A DNA stretch of 64,000 bases. Origin: JANPLN01 sp043757265 (GTDB lineage: Bacteria; Bdellovibrionota; Bdellovibrionia; Bdellovibrionales; JAGQZY01). The stretch is from NCBI GenBank assembly GCA_043757265.1, contig JAYUQP010000018.1:37757-101756 (forward strand), read 5' to 3'. The position numbers and the translations under genes were made by a program. The notes under the pieces are model-generated. The model was not told where the DNA came from. It saw only the letters and a program-made list of their open reading frames with translations, and did not search any database. Below, piece after piece: positions 35,689 to 43,892 of this stretch. How positions within the stretch are numbered: the first letter of the stretch is position 1; each line of letters starts with the position of its first letter.

Positions 35689-36624
35689 ATGATTAAGTGT
35701 CCAAAATGCGACTTTGAACAGCCAGAAGATATCTATTGCGCCCAATGCGGCGTTAATATGAAAAATTTTGTGCCGCCAAAAAAATCCCTTATTATTTCCC
35801 TATTCACAAATCAAGCCTTGGTGGTTGGCATTTTATTTTTGGGCATTATCATCTTTGTTTTGTATGACTATGCACTTTCTAAAAAGCCAAAAGCCGCAAC
35901 TGTGGCTACATTTACCAAGCAAACTAGTGAGCGAATCGAAGGTCCCGAATCCGAGACTCCTTCCAGCTATAAACCACAGATCGAACCCCAACAGACGCAA
36001 CCGACGGAAGCACCTGTAACAGAGAGCCAACCCACCCCGGCAGCGCGTAGCGTTCGAGAAGCTCCCGCAGCCGCTACTGTTGCTACAAAATCGGCCTTAC
36101 AGGTTTCGTTCTATCAAATCTCGCGAAGCCTCCTTGCTGAAATCCAAAAAGAAACCAACGCAAGCCCGTTTAATGGGGACGGTTTCGGTGGAGTTGTTTC
36201 TAAAAAGCGACTGGCGGCTCTGCGAAAAAATCCCGATTTAAAATCCATTTCCACCAATCGCTACAAGCTCGATGGACTTCCGATAAGTATCTTTAAAGGA
36301 CAAAAAAGCGGAGAGTCCGCAAAGAGCATTGGACTTTATTTTCAGATAAACCCTTTAAAAAATGACACCACTTCCACGCAGATCGAAGTGAAAAGTTGGG
36401 GCAGTCTAAAGATGCAAGAAAACGATGAAAATCTCTTTACTAGCGAAATGACCCTCAACAGCCATTATGCGGCGATGATTGCAGGATTTTTGCCAAAAGA
36501 TAAGGTTTTTGGCGACGAAGAGAAATCAATTTTCGAGTCTGATCGCGCGCTTAAGATTTACAACATGGAAGACTTTTGGAACGGTGAAGTTGATTTAATC
36601 ATGTTTGTTGAACTTCCGGATTGA
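35689..36624 (+). CDS. Zinc-ribbon membrane protein, unknown function
   Basis: Starts with a zinc ribbon, MIKCPKCDFEQPEDIYCAQC (C4, C7, C18, C21), followed by one membrane segment (about 36-56), a Pro/Thr/Glu-rich linker (about 65-125) and a C-terminal domain of about 180 residues that I do not recognise (contains NPDLKSISTNRYKLDGLPISI). Such N-terminal ribbons are cytoplasmic, so the C-terminal domain would be periplasmic. Length 311. It diverges from rsmH and is 18 bases before the UPRT-like gene. Confidence 0.75.
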   Translation: MIKCPKCDFEQPEDIYCAQCGVNMKNFVPPKKSLIISLFTNQALVVGILFLGIIIFVLYDYALSKKPKAATVATFTKQTSERIEGPESETPSSYKPQIEPQQTQPTEAPVTESQPTPAARSVREAPAAATVATKSALQVSFYQISRSLLAEIQKETNASPFNGDGFGGVVSKKRLAALRKNPDLKSISTNRYKLDGLPISIFKGQKSGESAKSIGLYFQINPLKNDTTSTQIEVKSWGSLKMQENDENLFTSEMTLNSHYAAMIAGFLPKDKVFGDEEKSIFESDRALKIYNMEDFWNGEVDLIMFVELPD

Positions 36625-36642
36625 GCAAGATATAACGCCTCC

Positions 36643-37434
36643 ATGGGGTACAAGTCTTGCGAAATTGAGCACCGTTATCCAGCCACCGTGCATATTCTGC
36701 GACACCCAACTATCAACTCACTGCTTACAAAACTCTGCTCCCCCGAAACATTGCAACCCGAGTTTAATCGCTTGGTGGCAACCATTTACAGCACGCTCTT
36801 TATCGAAGCAATCAACAACGAATGGCCGCGGGTGGCTGTGAAAAGTGCCACACGCATGACGTCTGCTCATCCCCAGTGTTTTTACACTGGCGAAGTTTTA
36901 GATAATAAACAAAAAGCAGTGATTGTTGATATCGCTCGCGCAGGAATGTTACCCAGCCAAGTGGGGTTCGATTTACTCTGCCACACAGTCAATCCGCATC
37001 TCGTGCGCCAAGATCACATTTTCGCCTCCCGCGTAGTCAATGCCCAAAACAGCGTGACGGGCACTGATCTTGCTGGATCTAAAATTGGCGGCGATGTGAC
37101 AGATTCCATTGTGATCCTTCCTGACCCCATGGGGGCTACGGGTTTGTCATTATCCACGGTTCTTGATCACTACAAAAAACATGTGCAGGGCCCGGCAAAA
37201 AAGTGGATCGCCGTTCATTTGATAATCACGCCCGAGTACATCCGCCAGCTCACGCAAACTCACCCTGATGTAATTATTTATACGGTCCGCGTAGATCGTG
37301 GACTTTCCAGCGAGTCGGTTTTAAAAACAATACCAGGCGAGCGCTGGGCTGACGAGCGTGGCTTAAACGATCAACAATATATTGTGCCTGGCGCTGGTGG
37401 CGTCGGTGAATTGATAAGTAACTCATTTGTATAA
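36643..37434 (+). CDS. Uracil phosphoribosyltransferase-like protein
   Basis: Type I phosphoribosyltransferase related to UPRT, which converts uracil and PRPP to UMP. The PRPP loop reads LPDPMGATGLSLSTVLDHY and the uracil-binding C-terminus YIVPGAGGVGELISNSF resembles the UPRT YIVPGLGDAGDR block; IVDIARAGMLPS is an upstream catalytic loop. At 263 residues it is longer than canonical Upp (208), with inserts in the middle (HTVNPHLVRQDHIF). Substrate is therefore probable but not certain. It overlaps or abuts hpt and forms a salvage pair. Confidence 0.8.
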   Translation: MGYKSCEIEHRYPATVHILRHPTINSLLTKLCSPETLQPEFNRLVATIYSTLFIEAINNEWPRVAVKSATRMTSAHPQCFYTGEVLDNKQKAVIVDIARAGMLPSQVGFDLLCHTVNPHLVRQDHIFASRVVNAQNSVTGTDLAGSKIGGDVTDSIVILPDPMGATGLSLSTVLDHYKKHVQGPAKKWIAVHLIITPEYIRQLTQTHPDVIIYTVRVDRGLSSESVLKTIPGERWADERGLNDQQYIVPGAGGVGELISNSFV

Positions 37435-37447
37435 AAAAGGGGAAACC

Positions 37448-37978
37448 ATGGTGCCATTAAAACTTTCAAAGCTCATCGACGAAAAAACTCTGCAGGAACG
37501 CGTAAAGCAATTGGGAGCGCAGATCACCAAGGACTTCAAAGGCGAAGACGTTGTCGCGATTTGTATTTTGAAAGGCTCCTACATGTTTTACTCCGATCTC
37601 ATCCGCGAAATCGACGCTAATGTTACCTGCGAGTTTTTTGGCGTTTCAAGTTATCACGGCGACACACAATCTTCCGGCGAAGTGAAAGTGACGTTGGATC
37701 TTACGAATCCACTTGAGGGCAAAAACGTTCTGCTAGTAGAAGACATTGTGGATTCCGGACTAACTATGACGTACTTAAAAACCTGTCTGTTGGCACGTCA
37801 GCCTAAAACTCTAAAAACTGTTTCGTTGCTGGTAAAGCCCGATGCCATGAAAGCCGATGTACAGTTGGATTACTTTGGCTTCGAAATCAAAAACGAATTC
37901 GTCGTAGGCTACGGTCTCGATTATCAAGAGCTGTACCGCAATCTTCCCTACATCGCCAAAGCCGATAATTTAAATTAA
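37448..37978 (+). CDS. hpt: Hypoxanthine phosphoribosyltransferase
   Basis: Purine salvage enzyme making IMP (and perhaps GMP). ICILKGSYMFYSDLIR, the PRPP loop LLVEDIVDSGLTM and the C-terminal DYFGFEIKNEFVVGYGLDY are characteristic of bacterial HPRT. The ATG at 37448 is chosen because AAGGGG lies 5 bases before it; an upstream in-frame codon (37427) would overlap the preceding gene. Length 176 is normal. Confidence 0.95.
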   Translation: MVPLKLSKLIDEKTLQERVKQLGAQITKDFKGEDVVAICILKGSYMFYSDLIREIDANVTCEFFGVSSYHGDTQSSGEVKVTLDLTNPLEGKNVLLVEDIVDSGLTMTYLKTCLLARQPKTLKTVSLLVKPDAMKADVQLDYFGFEIKNEFVVGYGLDYQELYRNLPYIAKADNLN

Positions 37979-37992
37979 TCACCTTTGTTTTT

Positions 37993-39351
37993 TTAAAAAG
38001 TGCCGTGGCGAAGGATGTTGTCGAAAACGTCGCGGACTTGGCTGTCGTATTTAGTTGGGCCATTGTACATAAACACGAATGCCTTTTGCTCACCATTTTT
38101 TTGATAGTATCCAGCAAGGCCGATAATTCCGTCCAAGTAGCCTGTCTTCGCACGCACTTCGGTGGTTTTGTCTTTTAAGCGTTTTTTGAGCGTGCCGTCC
38201 ACACCCGCAATAGGCAGCGAAATCAAGAACTCTGGAAAAATCGCAGGCTGAGAGCGAAGGCCCACTAACAACTGACCTAGATCCTGCGCTCGAAACTTAT
38301 TGTCATGAGAAAACCCAGAAGGATTTTCAAAAACGAAATTCTTTTCTTTCCAACCGTTAGCGACCAACCATTGACGAATTCGCGCTACACCTTTTTTGAG
38401 TGTGGCAGGTTTTTGTGGTGAAAGTGCTTTGGTGAGCATCTCAGCCACGTAGTTATTCGAAAACTTTGCCATGTCCGTCACTATCTCGCGCAGGGATTTG
38501 CTTTTAAAGGTCACAAGCAATTGCGCAGTGGTGGGCGGTGATTTTTTTTCCACCGTTCCGCTGTATTCGATCCCTTGCTGGTTGAGAAATTTTTTAAAAT
38601 TTTCGCCAGCCCAATAGTCAGGGTGAGAAATACTTTTGTAAATTACTTGCTCCACAGCGCCCAAAGCTATGGTGCCGCTCACTATCACCACGTCGTGTTT
38701 TTTTTGCGATCGACGCTCCACCCGCAAATCGGTTTTCGAGCCCGTCTTCACCTGATTTTTTAACTCAATGTAGTCATTTTGTGGGTCGGCGTACACCACT
38801 GCTGCTTCGGCTTTTTTTCCGGGACGAACAAATATATTTACAGAATTCCAATTGAACGAAAGAGCTGCCACGGGGGCGTCGTAGGCTCTGTCCACGCGCA
38901 CACTTTGCCGTGAGTCGGAAAAATACTCCTCGTCGAACAAGGAACTATCAACGTAAAGCTGACCCTTAAGGGACTTTATCCCCGTGCGCTTGAGCTCGTT
39001 GACGATGGCCCAATAGTTTTCCGAAACCAACGAGGGATCTCCACCGCCTTGAAGGTAAAGGTCGCCTTTGAATTCGGACCCAGAGATCAGTTCCGACGCC
39101 CACACGCGGGTTTCGAATTGATGACCCAACCCCAGCTCGCCAATAACAGCTGCGGCTGTGGGAATCTTACTAAGCGATGCCGGCGTCATAAGCACATCGG
39201 CGTTGTGCGTCCACGTTGTCTTTTCGCCTTCCATCCACACGGCGAAATGCTTTACGGGAATCTGGCTCCGCCGCAATATTCCGTCAATGGGCTCGGCACT
39301 CACGTTGATACTAATAAAGAATGTGAGCGCGATGAAAGCATATTTTGCCAT
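37993..39351 (-). CDS. dacB: D-alanyl-D-alanine carboxypeptidase/endopeptidase (PBP4 type)
   Basis: Periplasmic class C penicillin-binding protein (S13) that trims or cuts peptide cross-links. From the chosen start there is a signal peptide MAKYAFIALTFFISINVSA, then PASLSKIPTAAA with Ser59-x-x-Lys62, SNN (KFSNNYVAEML) and KTG (AKTGYLDGI). The large inserted domains typical of PBP4 lie between the first and second motifs. The frame is open upstream to 39441 but that part is not signal-like and overlaps the divergent gene. Length 452. Convergent with hpt. Confidence 0.92.
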   Translation of the reverse strand: MAKYAFIALTFFISINVSAEPIDGILRRSQIPVKHFAVWMEGEKTTWTHNADVLMTPASLSKIPTAAAVIGELGLGHQFETRVWASELISGSEFKGDLYLQGGGDPSLVSENYWAIVNELKRTGIKSLKGQLYVDSSLFDEEYFSDSRQSVRVDRAYDAPVAALSFNWNSVNIFVRPGKKAEAAVVYADPQNDYIELKNQVKTGSKTDLRVERRSQKKHDVVIVSGTIALGAVEQVIYKSISHPDYWAGENFKKFLNQQGIEYSGTVEKKSPPTTAQLLVTFKSKSLREIVTDMAKFSNNYVAEMLTKALSPQKPATLKKGVARIRQWLVANGWKEKNFVFENPSGFSHDNKFRAQDLGQLLVGLRSQPAIFPEFLISLPIAGVDGTLKKRLKDKTTEVRAKTGYLDGIIGLAGYYQKNGEQKAFVFMYNGPTKYDSQVRDVFDNILRHGTF

Positions 39352-39411
39352 GAATATAATTATGCCCGATCCCCTCTTGGCATTACAACATTTATTAGCT
39401 AAGCTTTTGGA

Positions 39412-40956
39412 GTGATAATTTCGGGACGTTGGCTGATTCATATTTTACTATTTTGTGCGTTTGTCTTCACGCTGACAAATTGTAAAAAGCGTTCGCAAAC
39501 TTCACCCGACACCGTTGTAATCGGAATTCCAGCAGTACCTCCCACGCTCGATCCAAGAATTGCACGAGATTCAATTGGCAGTAATGTACGCAGTCTTATT
39601 TTCACATCCCTTGTGCGAGTGATTACCGAAACCCCAACTTCGCCAATCAGCATTCAGGGCGACCTTGCAGAGTCTTGGACGTATAAAAATAATGTTTATC
39701 ATTTTAATCTGAAGCCGGGGCTCACCTTTTCGGACGGCGCGGCTATGACCGGCAACGATATTGAGTTCTCGTTTGCTGAATATCAGAAAGACTCTTGCCC
39801 GTTTTCTCCAGCCTTTAAGAAAATAAAAAAGGTTGTCGCTAAATACGATGGGGCCGAACATTTTGTCGATATTACCGTGGACCGTTTTGAAAGCACTTTT
39901 TATCTCGATCTAGCCATTGTTCATATGTTGCCAAAAAAAATTGTTCAGGCTCACGACAAAGATTTTTACGAGCACCTTGTTGGTTCGGGTGCGTTTGAGT
40001 TGGTCACCGCTACTGACAATGAGCTTCTGCTGAAAGCACGGGCGAATCATTATCGAGCGCCGAAGATTAAAAAGCTTCAATTGAAAGTCATACGCGACGA
40101 CAACACGCGGTTTCAGAAATTGTACAAAGGATCTGTGGACCTCGTACAAACCGATATTCCACTTTCTAAAATGGCAGTTTTTAAAAGTTCACCCCGCTTT
40201 GATGTGTACGACATGCCCGGCGCGAATGTGACCTACCTGCTATTTAATTTGCGTGATCCATTGTTAAAGCGAAAAGAAGTGCGCGCCGCCATCAACTACG
40301 CCATTAACCGCGCGGAGATTATCAAATACAAGCTTGAAGGCTACGCCACACCTGCAAGCACGTTTGTGATTCCGAGCACTCCCTATTACGATGCCACAAT
40401 TCAACTTCCTAACACCGATATCCAAAAGGGCATCGAATTGTTGAAAGATCTGCCAAAGCCACTTGAGCTAGAACTCAAAACCTCCAACCAAAAACATGCC
40501 ATCGAAAACGGTCGCATTCTCGCTCATCAGATCGAAAAAATTGGAATTTCGGTCCGCATGAAAAGTTTCGAATGGGGAACCTATTACGACGATATCTCAA
40601 AAGGTAATTTTCAACTGGCCACCATGCGCTTTGTGGGCATTTGGGACCCCGATCAGTACCGCCTGGCGTTTCATTCCGAACAGGTTCCACCCAAGGGAGC
40701 GAATCGCGCATTTTACATCAATCCGCAATTTGATGCACTGTTAGTGCAGGGACAGCAGATTGAAAACGTAGAGCAGCGCGTACAGCATTACAAACAGATA
40801 CAAAAAATTATTTTGGCGGATATGCCAGTTCTCCCGCTGTGGTACGACCAGTATGTGGCGGTGGTTAATAAACGCATTAAGAACTTTGTGCCTTCGCCAC
40901 TTGGTGGATTTCAGTTTGTTTTTAACATTGAGAAGGAATTGGAAAAAAATGAATAG
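39412..40956 (+). CDS. ABC transporter solute-binding lipoprotein, family 5
   Basis: Extracytoplasmic peptide/nickel-type solute-binding protein. Lipoprotein signal with Cys24 (TLTNC), then PPTLDPRIARDS (the family's typical N-terminal strand), LAESWTYKNNVYHFNLKPGL followed by TFSDG, and VRAAINYAINRAEI. Length 514 is typical of DppA/OppA-like proteins. The start is GTG; no ATG stands before the signal peptide. No permease or ATPase gene is nearby. The next gene, a REC-GGDEF protein, overlaps its last codons, so they are co-translated. Confidence 0.9.
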   Translation: MIISGRWLIHILLFCAFVFTLTNCKKRSQTSPDTVVIGIPAVPPTLDPRIARDSIGSNVRSLIFTSLVRVITETPTSPISIQGDLAESWTYKNNVYHFNLKPGLTFSDGAAMTGNDIEFSFAEYQKDSCPFSPAFKKIKKVVAKYDGAEHFVDITVDRFESTFYLDLAIVHMLPKKIVQAHDKDFYEHLVGSGAFELVTATDNELLLKARANHYRAPKIKKLQLKVIRDDNTRFQKLYKGSVDLVQTDIPLSKMAVFKSSPRFDVYDMPGANVTYLLFNLRDPLLKRKEVRAAINYAINRAEIIKYKLEGYATPASTFVIPSTPYYDATIQLPNTDIQKGIELLKDLPKPLELELKTSNQKHAIENGRILAHQIEKIGISVRMKSFEWGTYYDDISKGNFQLATMRFVGIWDPDQYRLAFHSEQVPPKGANRAFYINPQFDALLVQGQQIENVEQRVQHYKQIQKIILADMPVLPLWYDQYVAVVNKRIKNFVPSPLGGFQFVFNIEKELEKNE

Positions 40957-41836
40957 ACCACTTATTCTCTGCATCGACGACGACATTCATATTCTCGAAG
41001 CCTTGCAAAGAGATTTACGTCAGTCATTTGATATCGCGCTTGCTACCAATTTTTCTGATGCTCAAAAAGCATTTGCACAAAAAATTTCTATCGTGATCTG
41101 TGACTACAATCTCAAAACAACGAATGGCTTAGAAATACTGAATTGGGTCAAGGACACCCACCCGCAAACCCTGCGCGTTCTCCTCACTGGCGAAGTGGGC
41201 CTTACAGATATTTCAAGCGCCATGGAATCAAATCTGATTCACAAATTTATTCTCAAGCCGTGGGAGCCCGATCTTTTGCGGCTGCATATGCGTGAGGCCG
41301 AAAGCACCCTGCGACTTTTAAATGAGCGCGATAAATTTAAAGAGCTTTCCATTACCGATCCAGTAACCGAGCTTACAAACCATCGGTTTTTTCAAGAGAA
41401 ACTACGCATTGAAATCCAAAAAGCCAAACAAACCAAAACCGCAGTGTCGCTAATTATGATTGATGTGGATCATTTCAAAATTCTTAATGATCAGTTTGGT
41501 CACCCCCGGGGTGACCAAATACTTTCCCTGCTAGCGCAAAAGCTGGCGGGCGAAATGAAACCCAATTACTCGCTGTCGCGCTATGGTGGCGAGGAATTTG
41601 CGGCGATCCTTCCGAAAACACCTTCCGACTTTGCTTTTGCATTTGCAGAAACCCTGCGCACCTCGGTAAGTCATATCCCATCTCTGCAGTTTCGATTAAG
41701 CATCAGCCTGGGCGTCGCAAGCTATCCCGAGCACGGTCTAGACGCCGACGAGATCGTCGCCGTGGCAGACCAGGCGCTTTACCTTGCGAAAAAGCAGGGA
41801 CGCAATATGACCGTCATCGGGCAAGACATCGCTTAG
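40949..41836 (+). CDS. Response regulator diguanylate cyclase (REC-GGDEF)
   Basis: Cytoplasmic signalling protein making cyclic di-GMP. The REC domain (about 1-120) has acidic D10-D12, phospho-acceptor D52 (VICDYNL) and K103 (LKPW). The GGDEF domain (about 130-295) has the active site GGEEF at 213-217 with NDQFGHPRGDQIL upstream. The inhibitory I-site RxxD is absent: KPNY occupies 204-207. The ATG at 40949 overlaps the stop of the solute-binding gene by 8 bases. No cognate kinase is adjacent. Length 295. Confidence 0.93.
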   Translation: MNRPLILCIDDDIHILEALQRDLRQSFDIALATNFSDAQKAFAQKISIVICDYNLKTTNGLEILNWVKDTHPQTLRVLLTGEVGLTDISSAMESNLIHKFILKPWEPDLLRLHMREAESTLRLLNERDKFKELSITDPVTELTNHRFFQEKLRIEIQKAKQTKTAVSLIMIDVDHFKILNDQFGHPRGDQILSLLAQKLAGEMKPNYSLSRYGGEEFAAILPKTPSDFAFAFAETLRTSVSHIPSLQFRLSISLGVASYPEHGLDADEIVAVADQALYLAKKQGRNMTVIGQDIA

Positions 41837-41849
41837 TGATTCTGCCGAT

Positions 41850-42156
41850 TTATTTTTGAATCCTCGGGAAATGGAAAACCTCTTTTTCCAAACGCGTCCA
41901 TCCTGGACTCACTTGCAAGACGAAACTTCCTGTTTGCAAGAGGTTTGAAAAAAAGAGATTTTCCATTTCCCAAGTATCCAAAAATAAATCCAAAAGTGCG
42001 AACTGAATAGCTCTAACCTCGTATAATAAAAACGGGTCTGGGTGGGAGAATCTGCCTGGGCTTTCTCAACTCTCAGCAAATGTGAAATGGTATTTTTTTA
42101 AACCTCTTGCAAACAGGACGTTTCGCTTTGCAAGTGAGTCCAGGATGGACGCGTTT
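41850..42156. repeat. Compound inverted-repeat element R5
   Basis: Fills most of the 429-base gap before the LspA-HAMP gene. A first inverted repeat pairs about 41850-41893 with 41946-41989 (both read TTTATTTTTG...GGGAAATGGAAAA). Its own loop plus arm edge, 41890-41946 (57 bases, starting AAACGCGTCCATCCTGGACT), returns as a near-perfect reverse complement at 42100-42156 with about three mismatches. Within the arm CTTGCAA and TTGCAAG form a further hairpin. No open frame or transposase. 42157-42265 shows nothing clear. Confidence 0.92.
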
Positions 42157-42265
42157 AAAAAGAACTTCTTTCCACTTCTTTCTTAATTAGGAATGAGCCT
42201 AGCACTGCGTCCAGTAGGACCTTTTAATGTTTTACCGATTTTGCCAAATCTTTTATTCTAAATGA

Positions 42266-43240
42266 ATGAAAAAGCACGAATGGTTCTATGTCCTCGCCCC
42301 GATGTTCTGCACGGTAGCAATTGATCAGCTCACCAAGTGGTGGGCACTGGGACTTGCTGGCACTCTCCAATACGGTCCTCTTGGTTTTGCCTTGCACTTT
42401 AACAAGGGCGCCATGCTTGGATTATTTTCAAGTCTTCCACCGATTTTAAGAATAGTCTCTCTTTCCACGGGTGGTGCGTTTTTACTTTTTACGTTTGTGA
42501 TCATTCAATATTTGCTACCCATCAAATCGCTTCTTCTGAGAGTGGGCATGTCCACTCTTATGGGGGGGATCATTGGCAACGTGATCGATCGCACAATCCA
42601 AGGCTACGTGATTGATTTTATTTACTTTCAGGTGGGCAGCTGGCACTCGCCGGTGTTGAATCTTGCAGATGCTCTGCAGTGGGTGGGTTACATTTGCTTG
42701 GTAACCGCACTGTTAAAGGATGGCGAGCTGTTGTGGCCACAAAAGAATATTCGCAAATACTACTGGATCAATCCCGCGTTTCAGTTGCGATATTGTTTCA
42801 CGCTGATGTTTATCGGTTTAGGATTTGGTTTGATCGCCGGTGTGTTTAGCTATACCTTTTTGCGCTTTATGGTTGTGGACCTAATTGGAAACAATCAAAA
42901 GCTTTTGGATCAGTTTTTAATTCCTTTTGTACAAACATATACGGCATTTACTCTGGCGTTTGGTGCTTTTTTGTTTCTCATCGGTCGTACTCTTTCGCAT
43001 CGTGTGGCTGGACCCGTTTATGCCTTTGAGCGCTTTGTAAAAAACTTTATCTCTGGCAAACCGCAAAAATTGAAACTTCGCAAAAGCGACGAGTTTTCAC
43101 AATTGGAAAGTTTATCGCAAATGATGATGGACAATATGGCTGTGATTGAAAAATCAGAGCGCGAGATTGTTCCGATTCTCCCAAAAGGCTCGGCAAATCC
43201 CGGCCTCTCCGACCACCCAAATGTTGCTCAGGTCGGCTAA
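42266..43240 (+). CDS. Signal peptidase II-like domain fused to a membrane HAMP module
   Basis: Residues 1-155 match LspA, the inner-membrane aspartyl protease that cleaves prolipoproteins: DQLTKWWA (D20), HFNKGAMLGLF, GGIIGNVIDR, then catalytic-type D117 in YVIDFIYF and D135 in LNLADALQ. Residues 156-324 are unlike LspA: two more membrane segments (about 178-200 and 225-241), then a HAMP-type linker (SHRVAGPVYAFERFVKNF, LRKSDEFSQLESLSQMM) and a short tail. HAMP modules relay signals in chemoreceptors and kinases; no output domain follows. No ribosome site is seen before the ATG. It may be a regulated lipoprotein peptidase or a sensor that reuses the LspA fold. Length 324 is twice normal LspA. 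Confidence 0.85.
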   Translation: MKKHEWFYVLAPMFCTVAIDQLTKWWALGLAGTLQYGPLGFALHFNKGAMLGLFSSLPPILRIVSLSTGGAFLLFTFVIIQYLLPIKSLLLRVGMSTLMGGIIGNVIDRTIQGYVIDFIYFQVGSWHSPVLNLADALQWVGYICLVTALLKDGELLWPQKNIRKYYWINPAFQLRYCFTLMFIGLGFGLIAGVFSYTFLRFMVVDLIGNNQKLLDQFLIPFVQTYTAFTLAFGAFLFLIGRTLSHRVAGPVYAFERFVKNFISGKPQKLKLRKSDEFSQLESLSQMMMDNMAVIEKSEREIVPILPKGSANPGLSDHPNVAQVG

Positions 43241-43290
43241 CTGAGACTCACCCGTTCAGTATTGAAGTAAAGCTTTACCGACGTATTGGA

Positions 43291-43310
43291 GTAAAGCTTC
43301 TCAGCTTTAC
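43291..43310. terminator. Hairpin between LspA-HAMP gene and small minus-strand gene
   Basis: GTAAAGCT-TCTC-AGCTTTAC is a perfect 8-base stem with a 4-base loop. A related palindrome GTAAAGCTTTAC lies just to the left (43267-43278). It overlaps the stop codon of the small minus-strand gene and lies 50 bases past the + strand stop; no long T-run follows, so it is at best an atypical bidirectional terminator. Confidence 0.4.
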
Positions 43311-43594
43311 CTTCGCATTCGCATTCTATTACCCACATAGCCTTTTTCGGCGAGGACTTTATTTTTGTCGGGGGTATTGCTGACTGCGTGGTTATCATCC
43401 TTCGTTGTCGGTGGGACTTTAATATCGATAGATTCATTTCGTCCCTCATGGAGAGAATTGGCACGGCGAGCTTGCATCGTTCTCCCTATGCGGTTGTTAC
43501 CTCGATCGCCGGCGGCGTATCCCGAGGCATCGTCTTCAGGTCCGCAGTAGGTCTCTTTTGGAATTCTTAGATTTGGAATTTTTGGATCTGGCAT
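43307..43594 (-). CDS. Small hydrophilic protein, unknown function
   Basis: Not recognised. A 95-residue, strongly charged protein rich in Asn, Arg, Asp and Lys (NRIGRTMQARRANSLHEGRN), without signal peptide or membrane segment and with a single cysteine. The ATG at 43594 has AGGAGA 7 bases upstream, which is the main argument that it is real. Predicted largely unstructured. It converges with the LspA-HAMP gene. Confidence 0.5.
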   Translation of the reverse strand: MPDPKIPNLRIPKETYCGPEDDASGYAAGDRGNNRIGRTMQARRANSLHEGRNESIDIKVPPTTKDDNHAVSNTPDKNKVLAEKGYVGNRMRMRR

Positions 43595-43892
43595 TAATGG
43601 TCTCCTTGTTTGTTTCAACACTTTAGAACGGTATTGTTAACGTTTGATATAGCAAATCAAAAGCAACATTCTTGCCACGTTCTAGAATGCTTTAGTTCGG
43701 TCTCACGAAATGAGTCGTAGAAATTTTCCCCACGAACCGCCTTAGCTGAGTATTTTCCCAGAATAACGGGAGTCCAATACGTGAAGAAATCTAAACACTG
43801 GTTAATTTGACTTCGCAATTTGCAAATTTTAGACTTTCGGTGGTCTTCGTAATTATAACGGTTAGATCTTTTCGCTCCCAGATAAGGAAAGC

